This document shows, in pieces, positions 18,467 to 27,888 of a stretch of 64,000 nt of DNA. The stretch's first letter is position 1, and the number at the start of each line of letters is the position of its first letter. Origin of the DNA: Moraxella caprae DSM 19149 (GTDB lineage Bacteria > Pseudomonadota > Gammaproteobacteria > Pseudomonadales > Moraxellaceae); assembly GCF_000426885.1 (NCBI RefSeq), contig NZ_AUGF01000011.1, positions 1-64,000 of the forward strand, read 5' to 3'. Made by a program: the position numbers and the translations under genes. A model generated the notes under the pieces. The model searched no databases and was not told the origin of the DNA. It saw only the letters and a program-made list of their open reading frames with translations.

Positions 18467-18496
18467 TTGAATTAGAGAATGATTTGGCGGTATACT
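18467..18496 (+). promoter_or_regulatory. Sigma-70 promoter of glmM
   Basis: TTGAAT (18467-18472) and TATACT (18491-18496) with an 18-bp spacer, 46 bp before the glmM start. Confidence 0.6.
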
Positions 18497-18541
18497 TAGG
18501 GTTATTTTTTCTTATCATTTTAATTTTAAAAGGCAATCATC

Positions 18542-19894
18542 ATGAGCTACTTCGGCACAGACGGCATTCGTGGGGCATTTGGACAATTTCCCATCACCCC
18601 TGATTTTTTACTGCGACTTGGCTATGCCACAGGGCAGGTTTTGTGTCAAGAAAATGAGGGCAAACGCCCAAGCGTGGTCATTGGCAAAGACACTCGCATT
18701 TCAGGCTATGTCATCGAATCCGCCTTGCAAGCAGGGTTCAACTCGGCAGGCGTGGACGTACACCTATTCGGGCCTTTGCCGACACCTGCCATTGCTCATT
18801 TGGCAAGAAGTTTTCATGCCGACATGGGCGTGGTCATCTCGGCGAGCCACAACCCTTATGGCGACAATGGCGTAAAATTCTTCTCAGGCGAAGGCAAAAA
18901 AATCTCAGACGACACCCAATCCGCCATTAACGCCAAATTGGACGAGCTTGTCAGCGCCCAAAGTTTTGCCCCCATAGCCGACTACCCCACCGAGCTTGGC
19001 AAAAGCTACCGCATTGATGATGCCAAGGGGCGTTATATTGAGTACTGCAAAGGCTCATTTCCTTATCAATATGACCTGCGTGGGCTGACCATTGTGGTGG
19101 ACTGTGCCAACGGAGCAGGGTACAGCGTTGCCCCACGGGTTTTGCGTGAGCTTGGGGCAAGTGTCATCGCTCATGCCAACACGCCAAACGGCACGAACAT
19201 CAATGACAACTGTGGTTCAACCCACCCCGAAACCTTACAAAAACTCGTGCTAGAACACAAAGCGGATTTGGGTATTGCCCTTGATGGCGATGGCGACCGT
19301 ATTGTGATGGTGGATGAAAACGGACAGATTTTGGACGGCGACAGTATTTTATACATTCTTGCCAATGGGGCGGACGAAAAGCCTGCTGGCGTGGTCGGCA
19401 CGCTGATGAGCAATATGGCTTTGGAAAATTTTCTTAAAAATCAAGGAATTAACTTTATCCGTGCCAAAGTGGGCGACCGCTACGTCATGCAAGAGCTTGA
19501 AAAATATGGGTATTTTATTGGCGGAGAATCGTCTGGGCATATTTTGTGCCTTGATAAATCCCGCACAGGGGACGCCATTGTGGCAGGTTTGCAGGTGCTG
19601 GCGGTTTTGGTCAAAAAAGGCGGTAAACTGTCTGATTTAACAAAGGGTTATGCCCCTTATCCCCAAACACTCATCAATGTTCGCCTAGCCAAAATGAGCG
19701 ACCCTTATGACAATGACGAGCTAAAATCTGCCTTCGCCCAAGCCGAGAGCGAGCTTGGCAGTACAGGGCGACTACTAATCCGTAAATCAGGTACTGAGCC
19801 TGTGATTCGGGTCATGGTAGAAGCCCAAAATGGCGAGACGGCAAAAGCATTGGCAACGTCATTGGCGGATAAAGTTAAGGCGGTGTTGGGGTGA
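18542..19894 (+). CDS. glmM: Phosphoglucosamine mutase
   Basis: GlmM converts glucosamine 6-phosphate to the 1-phosphate for UDP-GlcNAc, and hence peptidoglycan and lipooligosaccharide. All phosphohexomutase motifs are visible in 450 residues: [14 protein letters not shown] at the start, the phosphoserine loop [12 protein letters not shown] with Ser102, the metal loop ALDGDGDRI, sugar-binding GGESSGHI and phosphate-binding [28 protein letters not shown] precedes the ATG. Single gene with its own promoter. Confidence 0.97.
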   Translation: MSYFGTDGIRGAFGQFPITPDFLLRLGYATGQVLCQENEGKRPSVVIGKDTRISGYVIESALQAGFNSAGVDVHLFGPLPTPAIAHLARSFHADMGVVISASHNPYGDNGVKFFSGEGKKISDDTQSAINAKLDELVSAQSFAPIADYPTELGKSYRIDDAKGRYIEYCKGSFPYQYDLRGLTIVVDCANGAGYSVAPRVLRELGASVIAHANTPNGTNINDNCGSTHPETLQKLVLEHKADLGIALDGDGDRIVMVDENGQILDGDSILYILANGADEKPAGVVGTLMSNMALENFLKNQGINFIRAKVGDRYVMQELEKYGYFIGGESSGHILCLDKSRTGDAIVAGLQVLAVLVKKGGKLSDLTKGYAPYPQTLINVRLAKMSDPYDNDELKSAFAQAESELGSTGRLLIRKSGTEPVIRVMVEAQNGETAKALATSLADKVKAVLG

Positions 19895-19961
19895 TTTTAA
19901 ATCATAGATAATTTAAAATGGGTGTGTGGGGTGAATTGAATTTGCCTTGTGGTAATTTAAC

Positions 19962-19989
19962 ATTTGGGCGAATAAATTGCCCCTACATA
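19962..19989. repeat. REP-like palindrome downstream of glmM
   Basis: ATTTGGGCGAATAAATTGCCCCTACATAT, the inverted match of the two copies in the trp cluster; GGGC(G) and GCCC form the stem. The rest of the glmM to 20041 gap is AT-rich with no other feature seen. Confidence 0.6.
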
Positions 19990-20040
19990 TCCAATTTTAA
20001 AATCTATATTTAAAAATACCCTTAAATAAAAATATCATTT

Positions 20041-20248
20041 TAGGGCGTGTTGAACTTTGGTATTTGCAATGAAAAATGAGAAAAATCGCACGTTTTTCAA
20101 GGAAAAAACGTAGGCTGATAGTCATTCTATCAGACAAGTTTTTGACTTCGAACCACAAGATTTAGCCATTTTTCATGCAAAAATTGATTGAAACTGTTAA
20201 ACTTTCATCTTATTTTATAAGAATGTTATCAATGTTCAACACGCCCTA
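20041..20248 (+). repeat. MITE copy 2 (TA-flanked, subfamily B)
   Basis: A 208-bp element with ends TAGGGCGTGTTGAACTTTGG and, on the complement, TAGGGCGTGTTGAACATTGA. The same internal blocks as the other copies are seen (ATTTGCAATGAAAAAT, CGTTTTTCAAGGAAAAAAC, AGCCATTTTTCATGCAAAAATT). It ends 22 bp before the start codon of the gene at 20271, so that gene's promoter must lie inside the element or upstream of it. Confidence 0.85.
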
Positions 20249-20270
20249 ATATTAAAAAAGAGAAAAACCC

Positions 20271-20552
20271 ATGATATTAGACCTCCCCCCAACCACCATA
20301 GAGCTGATTACCGCCAAAGCTGAGCAAGCAGGGATGACGGTTGATGAATTGCTTATATCCACCTTTACCAAAGATGATGAAGATGCTTATTATGAGTGGT
20401 TTTATCAACATCATTTTGATATAGAACGCTTGACAAAAGCCATTGGCGAAACCGATGAAAACGGACGTGCCAAGCATACTGTTAGCCCACCCAAAGGACT
20501 GGCAAAAGACAAAGAAGCATTTAGAACATGGGTAAAAGCCAATGCAAGTTAA
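20271..20552 (+). CDS. Small protein, possible antitoxin
   Basis: A 93-residue protein that I do not recognise with certainty. The N-terminus (LDLPPTTIELITAKAEQAGM then TVDELLIS) reads like a short strand followed by two helices, as in ribbon-helix-helix antitoxins. The rest (DAYYEWFYQHHFDIERLTKA) is helical, and a PPKGLAKDKEAFRTWVKA tail ends it. The stop overlaps the start of the next gene by 11 bp, the spacing usual for type II toxin-antitoxin pairs. The upstream flank is a MITE. Antitoxin function is an inference. Confidence 0.55.
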   Translation: MILDLPPTTIELITAKAEQAGMTVDELLISTFTKDDEDAYYEWFYQHHFDIERLTKAIGETDENGRAKHTVSPPKGLAKDKEAFRTWVKANAS

Positions 20553-20910
20553 TCTCTCATCATATTTTTTGCGATTGCTTGATAAATTGGACGAACAAAG
20601 CCAAGATAGGGTTGCTGAATTTATCAATTATGTCGAGCAAAATGGCTTATATGGATTGGCAGGACGTAACAAATCATCCGCCCCACAAAATCCCCACGCC
20701 AAAAAAGAGCGAGCTAATTTTGATTATGCCCAAAAACATTGTTTATGGCATTATCATATTGGTATTCCTAAATATGTGGGCGATGATGGCGATATGACGA
20801 GCGAATGTATCCTGCATTATCAACGCTTTGATGATAAAATTATATTGGTGGATATAAGTACGCACCCACCTTTTGAATTACCAAACCAAGATAAATTAAG
20901 ACAACTTTAA
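20542..20910 (+). CDS. YafO-like candidate toxin
   Basis: A 122-residue protein overlapping the previous gene by 11 bp. The pattern LDKLDEQSQDRVAEFINYVE, NGLYGLAGRNKSS, then YAQKHCLWHYHIGIPKYVG, ILHYQRFDDKIILVDISTHPPF recalls YafO-type mRNA interferases (FIxYK...GxLPxxFGRD...HIHL...LVY), but the match is by eye. Size and gene order (second, overlapping) fit a toxin. The predicted fold is alpha then beta with conserved His/Tyr. A stand-alone metabolic role cannot be excluded. AATGCAAGTTAATC surrounds the start, with a weak ribosome-binding site that suggests coupling. Confidence 0.5.
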   Translation: MQVNLSSYFLRLLDKLDEQSQDRVAEFINYVEQNGLYGLAGRNKSSAPQNPHAKKERANFDYAQKHCLWHYHIGIPKYVGDDGDMTSECILHYQRFDDKIILVDISTHPPFELPNQDKLRQL

Positions 20911-20925
20911 TAAAAGGTAAACTGT

Positions 20926-21579
20926 ATGGGAATTGATTTTAGTGCTAGCCGTTTGTCCTACGAAAAAGACGAACTCATTGAAAAAAACATTGGCGACACC
21001 CCTTATCCTTTATTACAAAAATGGATAGATGACGCCATATCCGAGCAAATTGGCGAAGCCTACGCATTTAGCCTTGCCACCTGTGGGGCGGATAGGCGTC
21101 CATCGGTGCGAACGCTACTCATGCGTGAGATTGTCCCTAATGATGGCGACATTCAGATGATTTTTTATACCAATTATGACAGCGACAAGGGGCGGGATTT
21201 GGCGGACAATCCCTTTGCCGAAGCCTTGTTTTTTTGGCATACGCTAGAACGTCAAGTGCGAGCGTCTGGGCGTGTGGTAAAATTATCCACTGAAAAATCA
21301 GAAGCCTACTACCATTCTCGCCCCAAAGAGAGTCGGCTGGCGGCGTGGGTCAGTCGCCCCCAAAGTGGGCAGGTAGAGAGCCGTGAAGTCATGGAGAGCG
21401 ATTTTGCCAAATTATCCGAGCAGTTTGGCGAGCGTATCCCCAAGCCTGAGTTTTGGGGCGGATATTGCCTATTGGTGGATAAAATAGAATTCTGGCAAGG
21501 GCGAGCCAACCGTATGCACGACCGCATTGTCTATCATAAGGGCGAAAACGGTTGGGAGCGAGAGCGGATATTGCCATGA
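20926..21579 (+). CDS. pdxH: Pyridoxamine 5'-phosphate oxidase
   Basis: PdxH oxidises pyridoxamine or pyridoxine 5'-phosphate to pyridoxal 5'-phosphate with FMN. At 217 residues it matches the E. coli length. Visible family features include RRPSVRTLLMREI, FYTNYDSDKGRDLADNPFAE, FWHTLERQVRASGRVVKLS, YYHSRPKESRLAAWVSRPQS and WQGRANRMHDRIVYH at the C-terminal FMN contact. AAAAGGTAAACTGT precedes the ATG. Its stop overlaps the start of the phosphoesterase gene. Confidence 0.96.
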   Translation: MGIDFSASRLSYEKDELIEKNIGDTPYPLLQKWIDDAISEQIGEAYAFSLATCGADRRPSVRTLLMREIVPNDGDIQMIFYTNYDSDKGRDLADNPFAEALFFWHTLERQVRASGRVVKLSTEKSEAYYHSRPKESRLAAWVSRPQSGQVESREVMESDFAKLSEQFGERIPKPEFWGGYCLLVDKIEFWQGRANRMHDRIVYHKGENGWERERILP

Positions 21580-22421
21580 TGTTTTTTAACAAATATAAAA
21601 AAGCGATGATAAGAATACTCATCGCTTTATTGATGATAGTTGCCATTATTATTTATAGCAATTTATTAAAAGTGGTGGATTATAAATTTGATAATATCGG
21701 CTATCAAAGTGATAAGGCATTAAATATCGCCCTAATTACCGATTTGCACGCTTGTTATTATGGCGATAATCAAAAATGGCTGATAGATAGTTTAAAACAA
21801 AAACAGCCTGACGTGATATTATTGGGCGGGGATATTTATGATGATAAAATGCCTTTTGATAATGCCGATGAATTATTAAGCCAATTACCCAATATTGCCC
21901 CAACTTATTATGTGGACGGTAATCATGAAAATTGGCTAAGTCAGGCGGATTATAATAAAGTTATGGGTAAAATTCACACTCATGGCGTATCAATCATTCA
22001 TGGCAAAAGTATATCCGTGCCAAATACCAATGTCGTCATTCATGGCATATCTGACCCAGACGGCGGAGCGTTTGATACGGATTTAAAAATAGTAACAGAT
22101 AAGTTAAACAATGATACTGGTAAAAATCACGTCCATATTTTATTAACCCACCGCCCCGAGCATATTGATACGTATCTTAATTATCCTTTTGATATCATCA
22201 TGGCAGGTCATGCTCATGGCGGACAATGGCGAGTGCCGTTTGTTATCAATGGCGTGTACGCTCCCAATCAAGGGCTATTCCCCAAATATGCAGGCGGACT
22301 TTATGAATTTGCCAATGAGCATAACACCAAATTTATCGTGAGCCGTGGCTTAGCACGAGAAAGCACGAGAGTGCCACGTCTGTTTAACCGTCCTGAATTA
22401 GTGTTTGTGAGTTTGGAGTGA
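21576..22421 (+). CDS. Membrane-anchored metallophosphoesterase
   Basis: A 281-residue protein with an N-terminal transmembrane anchor (MIRILIALLMIVAIIIYSNLL) and a calcineurin-like domain. The dinuclear metal motifs are complete: ITDLHACYYGDN, LLGGDIYDDKM, YVDGNHENW, ILLTHRPEH and IMAGHAHGGQWR. This arrangement is that of YaeI/YkuE-type phosphodiesterases, some of which act on lipid A precursors or other phospholipids, but the substrate here is unknown. The tandem ATG at 21576/21579 overlaps the pdxH stop (coupled). An upstream in-frame start at 21552 lies inside pdxH and is less likely. Confidence 0.85.
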   Translation: MMFFNKYKKAMIRILIALLMIVAIIIYSNLLKVVDYKFDNIGYQSDKALNIALITDLHACYYGDNQKWLIDSLKQKQPDVILLGGDIYDDKMPFDNADELLSQLPNIAPTYYVDGNHENWLSQADYNKVMGKIHTHGVSIIHGKSISVPNTNVVIHGISDPDGGAFDTDLKIVTDKLNNDTGKNHVHILLTHRPEHIDTYLNYPFDIIMAGHAHGGQWRVPFVINGVYAPNQGLFPKYAGGLYEFANEHNTKFIVSRGLARESTRVPRLFNRPELVFVSLE

Positions 22422-22423
22422 GG

Positions 22424-23356
22424 CTACCCCACACAACGTTTTGGTGTTTGTTTTTTATTTAGCGATGTCTGACACCGCCACGAATTATCATCTATTTGAT
22501 GATAAATTGCCAAATGCCGACCGTTTAAATACCGCACCGGATAACTTGCCCCTGACACCGTTGCCACCACCGCACAATCGGTCTTGGCATAGGGCAGGCT
22601 TGCCACCACTTCCACGCTCACCCTTTGGTTGTCGGCAGTCACGGGCAGACCCACAGGGCAGTTACCTGTTTGCTCATAGATGAGCTCCACTCGCTTGGCA
22701 ATGGCATTGGTACTGCGATAACTCTCAAAAATCACTGTCTGCTCTTTTTGCACGGCGATAATCGGCACAAATTGCAATACAATAATCGCAAGCAACGTCC
22801 CAAACATGGCAAACGCCACGCCAAGACCCACCACACTGACCCCGCCATGCTCTGCCAGATGTGCCTTTTGGGCGTCCTTGTCATTAGGGTATAGCTCCAC
22901 GGCATCGGCAATCTCACGCCGTGCCATGCGATAATAATACGCGTCCGCCCAGCGTGCCACCATGCCCGACCAAAACAGCCACACCGCCCCAGCTATCATG
23001 AGCCGTGTGTACATCTGATAGTCATCAGGCAGTTTACCCACAAATAAAAATTCACACACCGCCAAAATGATGACGATGTTGAGCTTAATAAACGACCACC
23101 CTGCCACACAATACACCACGCAGTCTAGATAACGCTTGCGATATAACAACCAGCCAAACGTGGTGAAAAACGCCGACCAGTTCCAGCGAGCATGCAGTTT
23201 GCCTGCCTTATCAAATTGACCGAATCGCTTTAAATAATAGCTTTGCGAGCGTGTGCCAATAAACCACTTGTCAAGCTGAATCCGCTCTTTGTCGGATAAG
23301 TGGGGCAAATAAAATGGAGGCGGAGTCGTGTCTTCTAAAAATGGCAAACGAAACAT
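22424..23356 (-). CDS. DUF2628 membrane protein
   Basis: A 310-residue protein. The first ~65 residues are soluble (YLKRFGQFDKAGKLHARWNW), then two or three membrane spans (SAFFTTFGWLLYRKRY, IKLNIVIILAVCEFLFVG, RLMIAGAVWLFWSGMV) with a YYRMARREIADA linker as in DUF2628 proteins. A further span (VGLGVAFAMFGTLLAIIVLQ) is followed by a ~90-residue extracytoplasmic-looking C-terminal domain with four Cys (CPVG, KTDCAV, WRCQT, KRCVG) that could form disulfides. The function of DUF2628 is unknown. Convergent with the phosphoesterase gene, 2 bp apart. Confidence 0.7.
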   Translation of the reverse strand: MFRLPFLEDTTPPPFYLPHLSDKERIQLDKWFIGTRSQSYYLKRFGQFDKAGKLHARWNWSAFFTTFGWLLYRKRYLDCVVYCVAGWSFIKLNIVIILAVCEFLFVGKLPDDYQMYTRLMIAGAVWLFWSGMVARWADAYYYRMARREIADAVELYPNDKDAQKAHLAEHGGVSVVGLGVAFAMFGTLLAIIVLQFVPIIAVQKEQTVIFESYRSTNAIAKRVELIYEQTGNCPVGLPVTADNQRVSVEVVASLPYAKTDCAVVATVSGASYPVRYLNGRHLAIYHQIDDNSWRCQTSLNKKQTPKRCVG

Positions 23357-23361
23357 AAATT

Positions 23362-23390
23362 TTGTACTTAACCCATGAATGCTTTATAAT
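23362..23390 (+). promoter_or_regulatory. Sigma-70 promoter of trmB
   Basis: TTGTAC (23362-23367), 17-bp spacer, perfect TATAAT (23385-23390), 36 bp before the ATG. Confidence 0.65.
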
Positions 23391-23425
23391 AGGCACTATT
23401 TTACGCCTTTTTTAGATAATATACC

Positions 23426-24268
23426 ATGACTAATCCAGACCAATCCACCCCAAAAGCCCCCCTTGCCCCTGTTGGGGGCGACCGCCAAACCCCTGACATC
23501 TCTCGGGATACCATCAGTCAAGAAATCCAAAACCTAGCTCGCACGCCTACCGAATACAGCCACGCCATTGCCACTTTTATGAGACGGCGAACGCACCTGA
23601 GCCAGTATGCTGAGACCGCCCTGACCGACCCTGCCTTTGCTCCGTACATCATCAATCACGGTAAGGATTTGGGCAGATTGGGCGATGTATCTAACATCAC
23701 CGATTTGCGGGTGTTTTTTAAGGATGCACCAAATGGCGAGAACGCCCCTTTGACCTTAGAAATCGGCTTTGGCATGGGCGACAGCTTGGTAGAAATGACA
23801 CAAGCCGAGCCAGCTCGCAACTTTGTCGGCATAGAAGTCCACGAACCAGGCATTGGGCGTACTGCTTATCTATCTCATGAGTTGGGACTGACTAATTTAA
23901 AGGTGCTAAATGGCGATGCAATTGCCTTATTAAACAATTTACCTAGTGAGCATTTGGACACGGTACAGCTTTATTTTCCCGACCCGTGGCAAAAAAAGCG
24001 ACATTACAAACGCCGTTTTGTAACGACCGACCGCATGACCTTAGTGGCGGACAAACTAAAAACGGGCGGAATTTTTCACAGTGCGACCGATTGGGAGCAT
24101 TATGCCTTGTGGATGCTTGAAGTGCTAGATAACATGAGCGAGTTTGAAAATATGGCAGGCAAAGGCAACTTTTCGCCACGTCCTGATTTTCGCCCTGCCA
24201 CCAAATTCGAAAAACGTGGGGCGGATTATGGGCGTGCGTCTTGGGATTTGCTATATCAAAAGGTGTAA
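23426..24268 (+). CDS. trmB: tRNA (guanine(46)-N7)-methyltransferase
   Basis: TrmB makes m7G46 in tRNA with SAM. The 280-residue protein has a Pro-rich, poorly conserved N-terminal ~70 residues, then the Rossmann methyltransferase: [14 protein letters not shown] for [26 protein letters not shown], the diagnostic [16 protein letters not shown] and a closing GRASWDLLY. It is 30-40 residues longer than E. coli TrmB because of the N-terminal extension. Convergent with mtgA, 1 bp apart. Confidence 0.95.
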   Translation: MTNPDQSTPKAPLAPVGGDRQTPDISRDTISQEIQNLARTPTEYSHAIATFMRRRTHLSQYAETALTDPAFAPYIINHGKDLGRLGDVSNITDLRVFFKDAPNGENAPLTLEIGFGMGDSLVEMTQAEPARNFVGIEVHEPGIGRTAYLSHELGLTNLKVLNGDAIALLNNLPSEHLDTVQLYFPDPWQKKRHYKRRFVTTDRMTLVADKLKTGGIFHSATDWEHYALWMLEVLDNMSEFENMAGKGNFSPRPDFRPATKFEKRGADYGRASWDLLYQKV

Positions 24269-24269
24269 C

Positions 24270-25019
24270 CTAAGGCAATACCGCACTGGGCATACGCTTC
24301 ATGATAATCCGCTTTTTGTTTTGTAGGCGGCGGTTATTGAGATTTTTTTGGTAATATTTGGGATTAGGGAGCATGCTGATGAGCAATGCCGACTGCTCAC
24401 GGCTTAGGTTTTTGGCAGATTTGCCATAATAATGCCGTGCCGCCGCCTCAATGCCATAAATGCCCTCGCCAAACTCCGCCACGTTCAGATACACCTCTAA
24501 AATCCGCTGTTTGTCCCACATCTGCTCCATCATCACCGTGATAACCGCCTCCTCACCCTTACGGATATAGGAGCGGTGCGATGTCAAAAACAGATTTTTG
24601 GCAAGCTGTTGGCTGATGGTCGAGCCACCCATTGACACCGCCCCGCCTGCTTCGTTCGCCTTCATGGCACGCTCAATGCCTTCCATGTCAAAGCCATTAT
24701 GCGTGGCAAATTTGGCATCTTCGCTCGCCACCGCCGCCTGTTTGACCGCTTTGGCGATATCATCATAATCCACCCATACCTGCACAACCTCGCCCCCTGA
24801 TAGGCGATGAGCAACCATAAACATGGAGTTACCGACAGGGGCGACTTTCCACACGCCCAGCATGGCGGCGATGAGCAGGTGAAAGCTGATGACCAACACC
24901 AACAGCGGAGCTATCACCCATCGCCACAGCCATGCCACCAGTCGCCGTCTTTTGGGTTTGGGGGGTGTTTGTGAGTCGGGACTGGGCCAAGACGGCGTAT
25001 TTGTGGTTTTTTTAAACAT
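24270..25019 (-). CDS. mtgA: Monofunctional biosynthetic peptidoglycan transglycosylase
   Basis: MtgA polymerises lipid II into glycan strands (glycosyltransferase family 51). One N-terminal membrane span (WVIAPLLVLVISFHLLIAAML) follows a cytoplasmic Pro/Arg-rich leader. The GT51 motifs are intact: ASEDAKFATHNGFD with the catalytic Glu, MGGSTISQQLAKNLFL with the lipid II loop, RKGEEAVITVMMEQ and KQRILEVYLNVAEFGEGIYG. No penicillin-binding domain is attached. 249 residues, the usual size. Confidence 0.96.
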   Translation of the reverse strand: MFKKTTNTPSWPSPDSQTPPKPKRRRLVAWLWRWVIAPLLVLVISFHLLIAAMLGVWKVAPVGNSMFMVAHRLSGGEVVQVWVDYDDIAKAVKQAAVASEDAKFATHNGFDMEGIERAMKANEAGGAVSMGGSTISQQLAKNLFLTSHRSYIRKGEEAVITVMMEQMWDKQRILEVYLNVAEFGEGIYGIEAAARHYYGKSAKNLSREQSALLISMLPNPKYYQKNLNNRRLQNKKRIIMKRMPSAVLP

Positions 25020-25057
25020 AAAATAAAATAAACTAATAAGATAAACTTGGGGTGTAT

Positions 25058-25067
25058 TTGCTATAAT
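25058..25067 (+). promoter_or_regulatory. Extended -10 promoter upstream of the glutaredoxin-like gene
   Basis: TTTGCTATAAT contains the extended -10 TGnTATAAT (TATAAT at 25062-25067); no good -35 is present. Confidence 0.45.
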
Positions 25068-25096
25068 AAACGCCCTATTTTACACGATTTTTTGCT

Positions 25097-25525
25097 ATGG
25101 GGCATTTATTTTTTATGAATAATATTAATTTTATCAAATACTTACAAAAATTAACAAACGACCGCTTCGCCCTAATTTGTCTGGCTCATAACGAATACCG
25201 CACGTTTCATGCCCTACTATTGGCGACATTTACAGGCTTAGACAGCCAGCAAATCATCCACACATCCAATCCTACCACAGATTGGTATCTTTTAGGCACG
25301 GATGGCTGTCACCTGTGCCACACCAGCCACGCCCTACTGACCCAAGCCCGAGCTATACATCCACGCATGCCTGCCGTTCATGTGCTTGACCTTGCCGACA
25401 GCGAAGAGTTGATCGACCATCTGGGCACGCTCATTCCCATTCTTCTCACCCCCACCCGCCTACTATGCTATCCGTTTGGGATTATGGATATTGTTCATCT
25501 TTTACCGAATAATCATCACAGATAA
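25097..25525 (+). CDS. Glutaredoxin-like (DUF836) protein
   Basis: A 142-residue protein whose second half is a small thioredoxin fold: WYLLGTDGCHLCHTSHALLT has the CxxC redox pair (CHLC) with the DUF836/glutaredoxin context. VLDLADSEELIDHLGTLIPI continues the fold, and the cis-Pro is probably in TLIPIL. The first ~65 residues are a variable extension. The start could also be the ATG at 25115, since neither has a strong ribosome-binding site. Redox function is inferred from the motif. Confidence 0.65.
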   Translation: MGHLFFMNNINFIKYLQKLTNDRFALICLAHNEYRTFHALLLATFTGLDSQQIIHTSNPTTDWYLLGTDGCHLCHTSHALLTQARAIHPRMPAVHVLDLADSEELIDHLGTLIPILLTPTRLLCYPFGIMDIVHLLPNNHHR

Positions 25526-25631
25526 GCCTACCAAAAGCATACATCACACCGATTTTTATAAAATATTTTTATCAATTTTTAAAATTTATCGAAAAAAAAC
25601 AATAAAAATGTGATGATTTGTTAAAATCTGT

Positions 25632-25855
25632 TAGGGCGTACCTATCTTTGGTATTTGCAATGAAAAATACCTGTTTAAAAAAGCAGGGGAATCGCCCGTT
25701 TTTCAAGGAAAAAACTTGAGGTTGATAGTCATTCTATCAAGCAAGTTTTTGACTTCGAGCCACAAGATTTAGCCATTTTTCATGCAAAAATTGGTTGAAA
25801 TTGTCAAATTCTCATCTTATTTTATAAAAATGTTATCAAGGATAGGTACGCCCTA
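25632..25855 (+). repeat. MITE copy 3 (TA-flanked, subfamily A)
   Basis: A 224-bp element with ends TAGGGCGTACCTATCTTTGG and, on the complement, TAGGGCGTACCTATCCTTGA. Its inner block CCTGTTTAAAAAAGCAGGGG is shared only with copy 1 at 3598. It lies in the 575-bp gap before lldP. Confidence 0.85.
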
Positions 25856-25894
25856 TTTATTTTTAATAAATTTTTGAGTAAAATAGCACTTTGG

Positions 25895-25997
25895 CTCATT
25901 ATTTAGCTAATGAGATTTATTGCTAATAACCATTTTTATATTATGGTATTTGCTAAATTTTACCAAAAATAGGGCTTTGTGATGTATCAATCATCAC
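25895..25997 (+). promoter_or_regulatory. Two dyads upstream of lldP, possible operator region
   Basis: CTCATTA (25895-25901) and TAATGAG (25908-25914) form a 7-bp dyad. GTGATG (25979-25984) and CATCAC (25992-25997) form a 6-bp dyad 104 bp before the lldP start. Either could bind a lactate-responsive regulator, but neither matches a consensus I can name. The rest of the gap (25856-26100) is AT-rich. Confidence 0.3.
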
Positions 25998-26100
25998 AAA
26001 CGATTGTTATTTTGTATGACCCAACAATTTTAATGGATTTTTTAAAATTGAAATCATAACACAAATGGGCATACAGTCTTTGTTAGACAAAGGAGTGTAT

Positions 26101-27861
26101 ATGCTGACCTTTTTGGCATTATTACCAATTTTAATTGTTTTTACCTTATTGGTCGTCATGCGACTACCCGCCAAAATTGCCATGCCTGTGGCGTATTTTG
26201 CAACCGCTTTGCTGTCATTATTTGTATGGCAAACCGCTGGCAATCAAGTTGCCGCTGCGACCATTCATGGCGTATTAACCGCCGCCAACGTCCTATTCAT
26301 CGTCTTTACTGCGGTGCTACTGCTTAATACCCTAAAAGAGAGCGGAGCCATTGTCGCCATCCGCCAAGGCTTTATGGGCATCTCGCCTGACCGCCGTGTA
26401 CAGATGATTATTGTGGCATGGCTGTTTGGCTCACTCATCGAAGGCTCCACAGGTTGGGGTACGCCATCAGCAGTGGGAGCTCCCCTACTGCTGGCACTCG
26501 GCTTTCCTGCAATGGCGTGTGTCATGGCAATTCTTATCATTCAGTCCGCTCCTGTCTCCTATGGAGCAGTAGGTACACCCATTCTTATCGGCGTGAACTC
26601 GGGGCTTGAAAATAAAGAAGATGTAACCGCTGCCATTAGTCAGCAGGGCATTGCCTTTAATGATTATATCGTGCAAATCGGGGCAAACGTTGCCTTTGTG
26701 CATTCAGTGGTGGGTTTTTTGATTCCGCTGATTTTGTGCTGTTTCTTGACCAAATTCTTTGGGGTAAAACGCTCGTTTCGCCAAGGTTTTGAAGCCGCTC
26801 CTTTTGCCATTTTTGCCGGTCTGTGCTTTGTCATCCCTTACTATTTGACCGCCAAATTTGTCGGACCCGAACTGCCTTCTTTGGTCGGAGCCGTGGTCGG
26901 TCTTGCTATTGTCGTGCCAGCTGCCAAAATGGGCTTTTTGACCCCCAAAAACACCTTTGACTTTGAAAGCCGTGATAAATGGGAAGAAGAATGGAGGGGC
27001 ACCTTAGCCACCACCAACATTGATGTGAATGAAAAAGCCAAATTCTCTGTGGTTAAAGCATTCTCGCCTTATCTGCTGGTCATCGGTATTCTAATCGCCA
27101 CTCGTACCATCAAGCCATTAAAAGATTGGCTAAGCAGTAATGCGGTCATCACATTTAGCAATATCCTAGAAACCAGTATCACCAACAAAACACAGCTACT
27201 GTACTCGCCTGCGACCGTGCTGCTGCTTGTCTCCATCATCTGTATCTTTTTGTTTGGCATGAAAGGCGACACCGTCAAAAAAAGTTGGTCAGCCTCTGGC
27301 AAAACCATGATAGCCGCCGCCCCCGCCCTACTGTTCTCCATCCCGATGGTGCAAGTATTCATCAACTCTGGCACGCCTGCTGATGTTGCCGAGCCGATTC
27401 TTGCCATGCCAAAAGTACTGGCGGCAGGTGCTGCTGATGTATTTGCAAATATGTGGCCACTCGTGTCGCCTTGGATTGGGGCATTGGGAGCGTTCATTGC
27501 GGGGTCAAACACCGTCTCTAACATGATGTTTGGCCATTTTCAGTGGAGCACTGCCACTCAGATTGACCTAGGTGCTAATGACGCCGCCAAAGTCGTCGCC
27601 CTGCAAGCCGTGGGCGGTGCCGCTGGTAACATGATTAGCGTGCATAACGTTGTCGCTGCCTGTGCGGTGGTCGGACTGGTGAACCGTGAAGGCTTGGTTA
27701 TTCGTAAGACACTCATCGCCATGAGTTATTATGTAATACAAGCAGGTCTGGTGGGCATGGCGTTCATATTTAACCCTGTATGGTGGATTGCAGCAGCATT
27801 GTGGGCGATTGCCTTCTTTGCCATCATGACTGTTATCAGCAAAAAGAGTGAGCGAACTTAG
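26101..27861 (+). CDS. lldP: L-lactate permease
   Basis: LldP is an inner-membrane lactate:proton symporter. The 586-residue protein has about 12-14 hydrophobic spans and the family signatures: FGSLIEGSTGWGTPSAVGAP, SAPVSYGAVGTPILIGV, GVKRSFRQGFEAAPFAIFAG and AGSNTVSNMMFGHFQW followed by GGAAGNMISVHNVVAA. An in-frame ATG 36 bp upstream (26065) exists, but ACAAAGGAGTGTAT directly before the ATG at 26101 is an excellent ribosome-binding site and fixes the start. lldD lies downstream on the same strand, separated by a MITE. Confidence 0.95.
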   Translation: MLTFLALLPILIVFTLLVVMRLPAKIAMPVAYFATALLSLFVWQTAGNQVAAATIHGVLTAANVLFIVFTAVLLLNTLKESGAIVAIRQGFMGISPDRRVQMIIVAWLFGSLIEGSTGWGTPSAVGAPLLLALGFPAMACVMAILIIQSAPVSYGAVGTPILIGVNSGLENKEDVTAAISQQGIAFNDYIVQIGANVAFVHSVVGFLIPLILCCFLTKFFGVKRSFRQGFEAAPFAIFAGLCFVIPYYLTAKFVGPELPSLVGAVVGLAIVVPAAKMGFLTPKNTFDFESRDKWEEEWRGTLATTNIDVNEKAKFSVVKAFSPYLLVIGILIATRTIKPLKDWLSSNAVITFSNILETSITNKTQLLYSPATVLLLVSIICIFLFGMKGDTVKKSWSASGKTMIAAAPALLFSIPMVQVFINSGTPADVAEPILAMPKVLAAGAADVFANMWPLVSPWIGALGAFIAGSNTVSNMMFGHFQWSTATQIDLGANDAAKVVALQAVGGAAGNMISVHNVVAACAVVGLVNREGLVIRKTLIAMSYYVIQAGLVGMAFIFNPVWWIAAALWAIAFFAIMTVISKKSERT

Positions 27862-27888
27862 AGTATGATTTTAACAAAAGGGGTTTTA

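Noticed and set aside
26065-26100. Longer N-terminus for LldP
   Set aside because: The extra codons lie before a strong ribosome-binding site (AAAGGAG) that serves the ATG at 26101.
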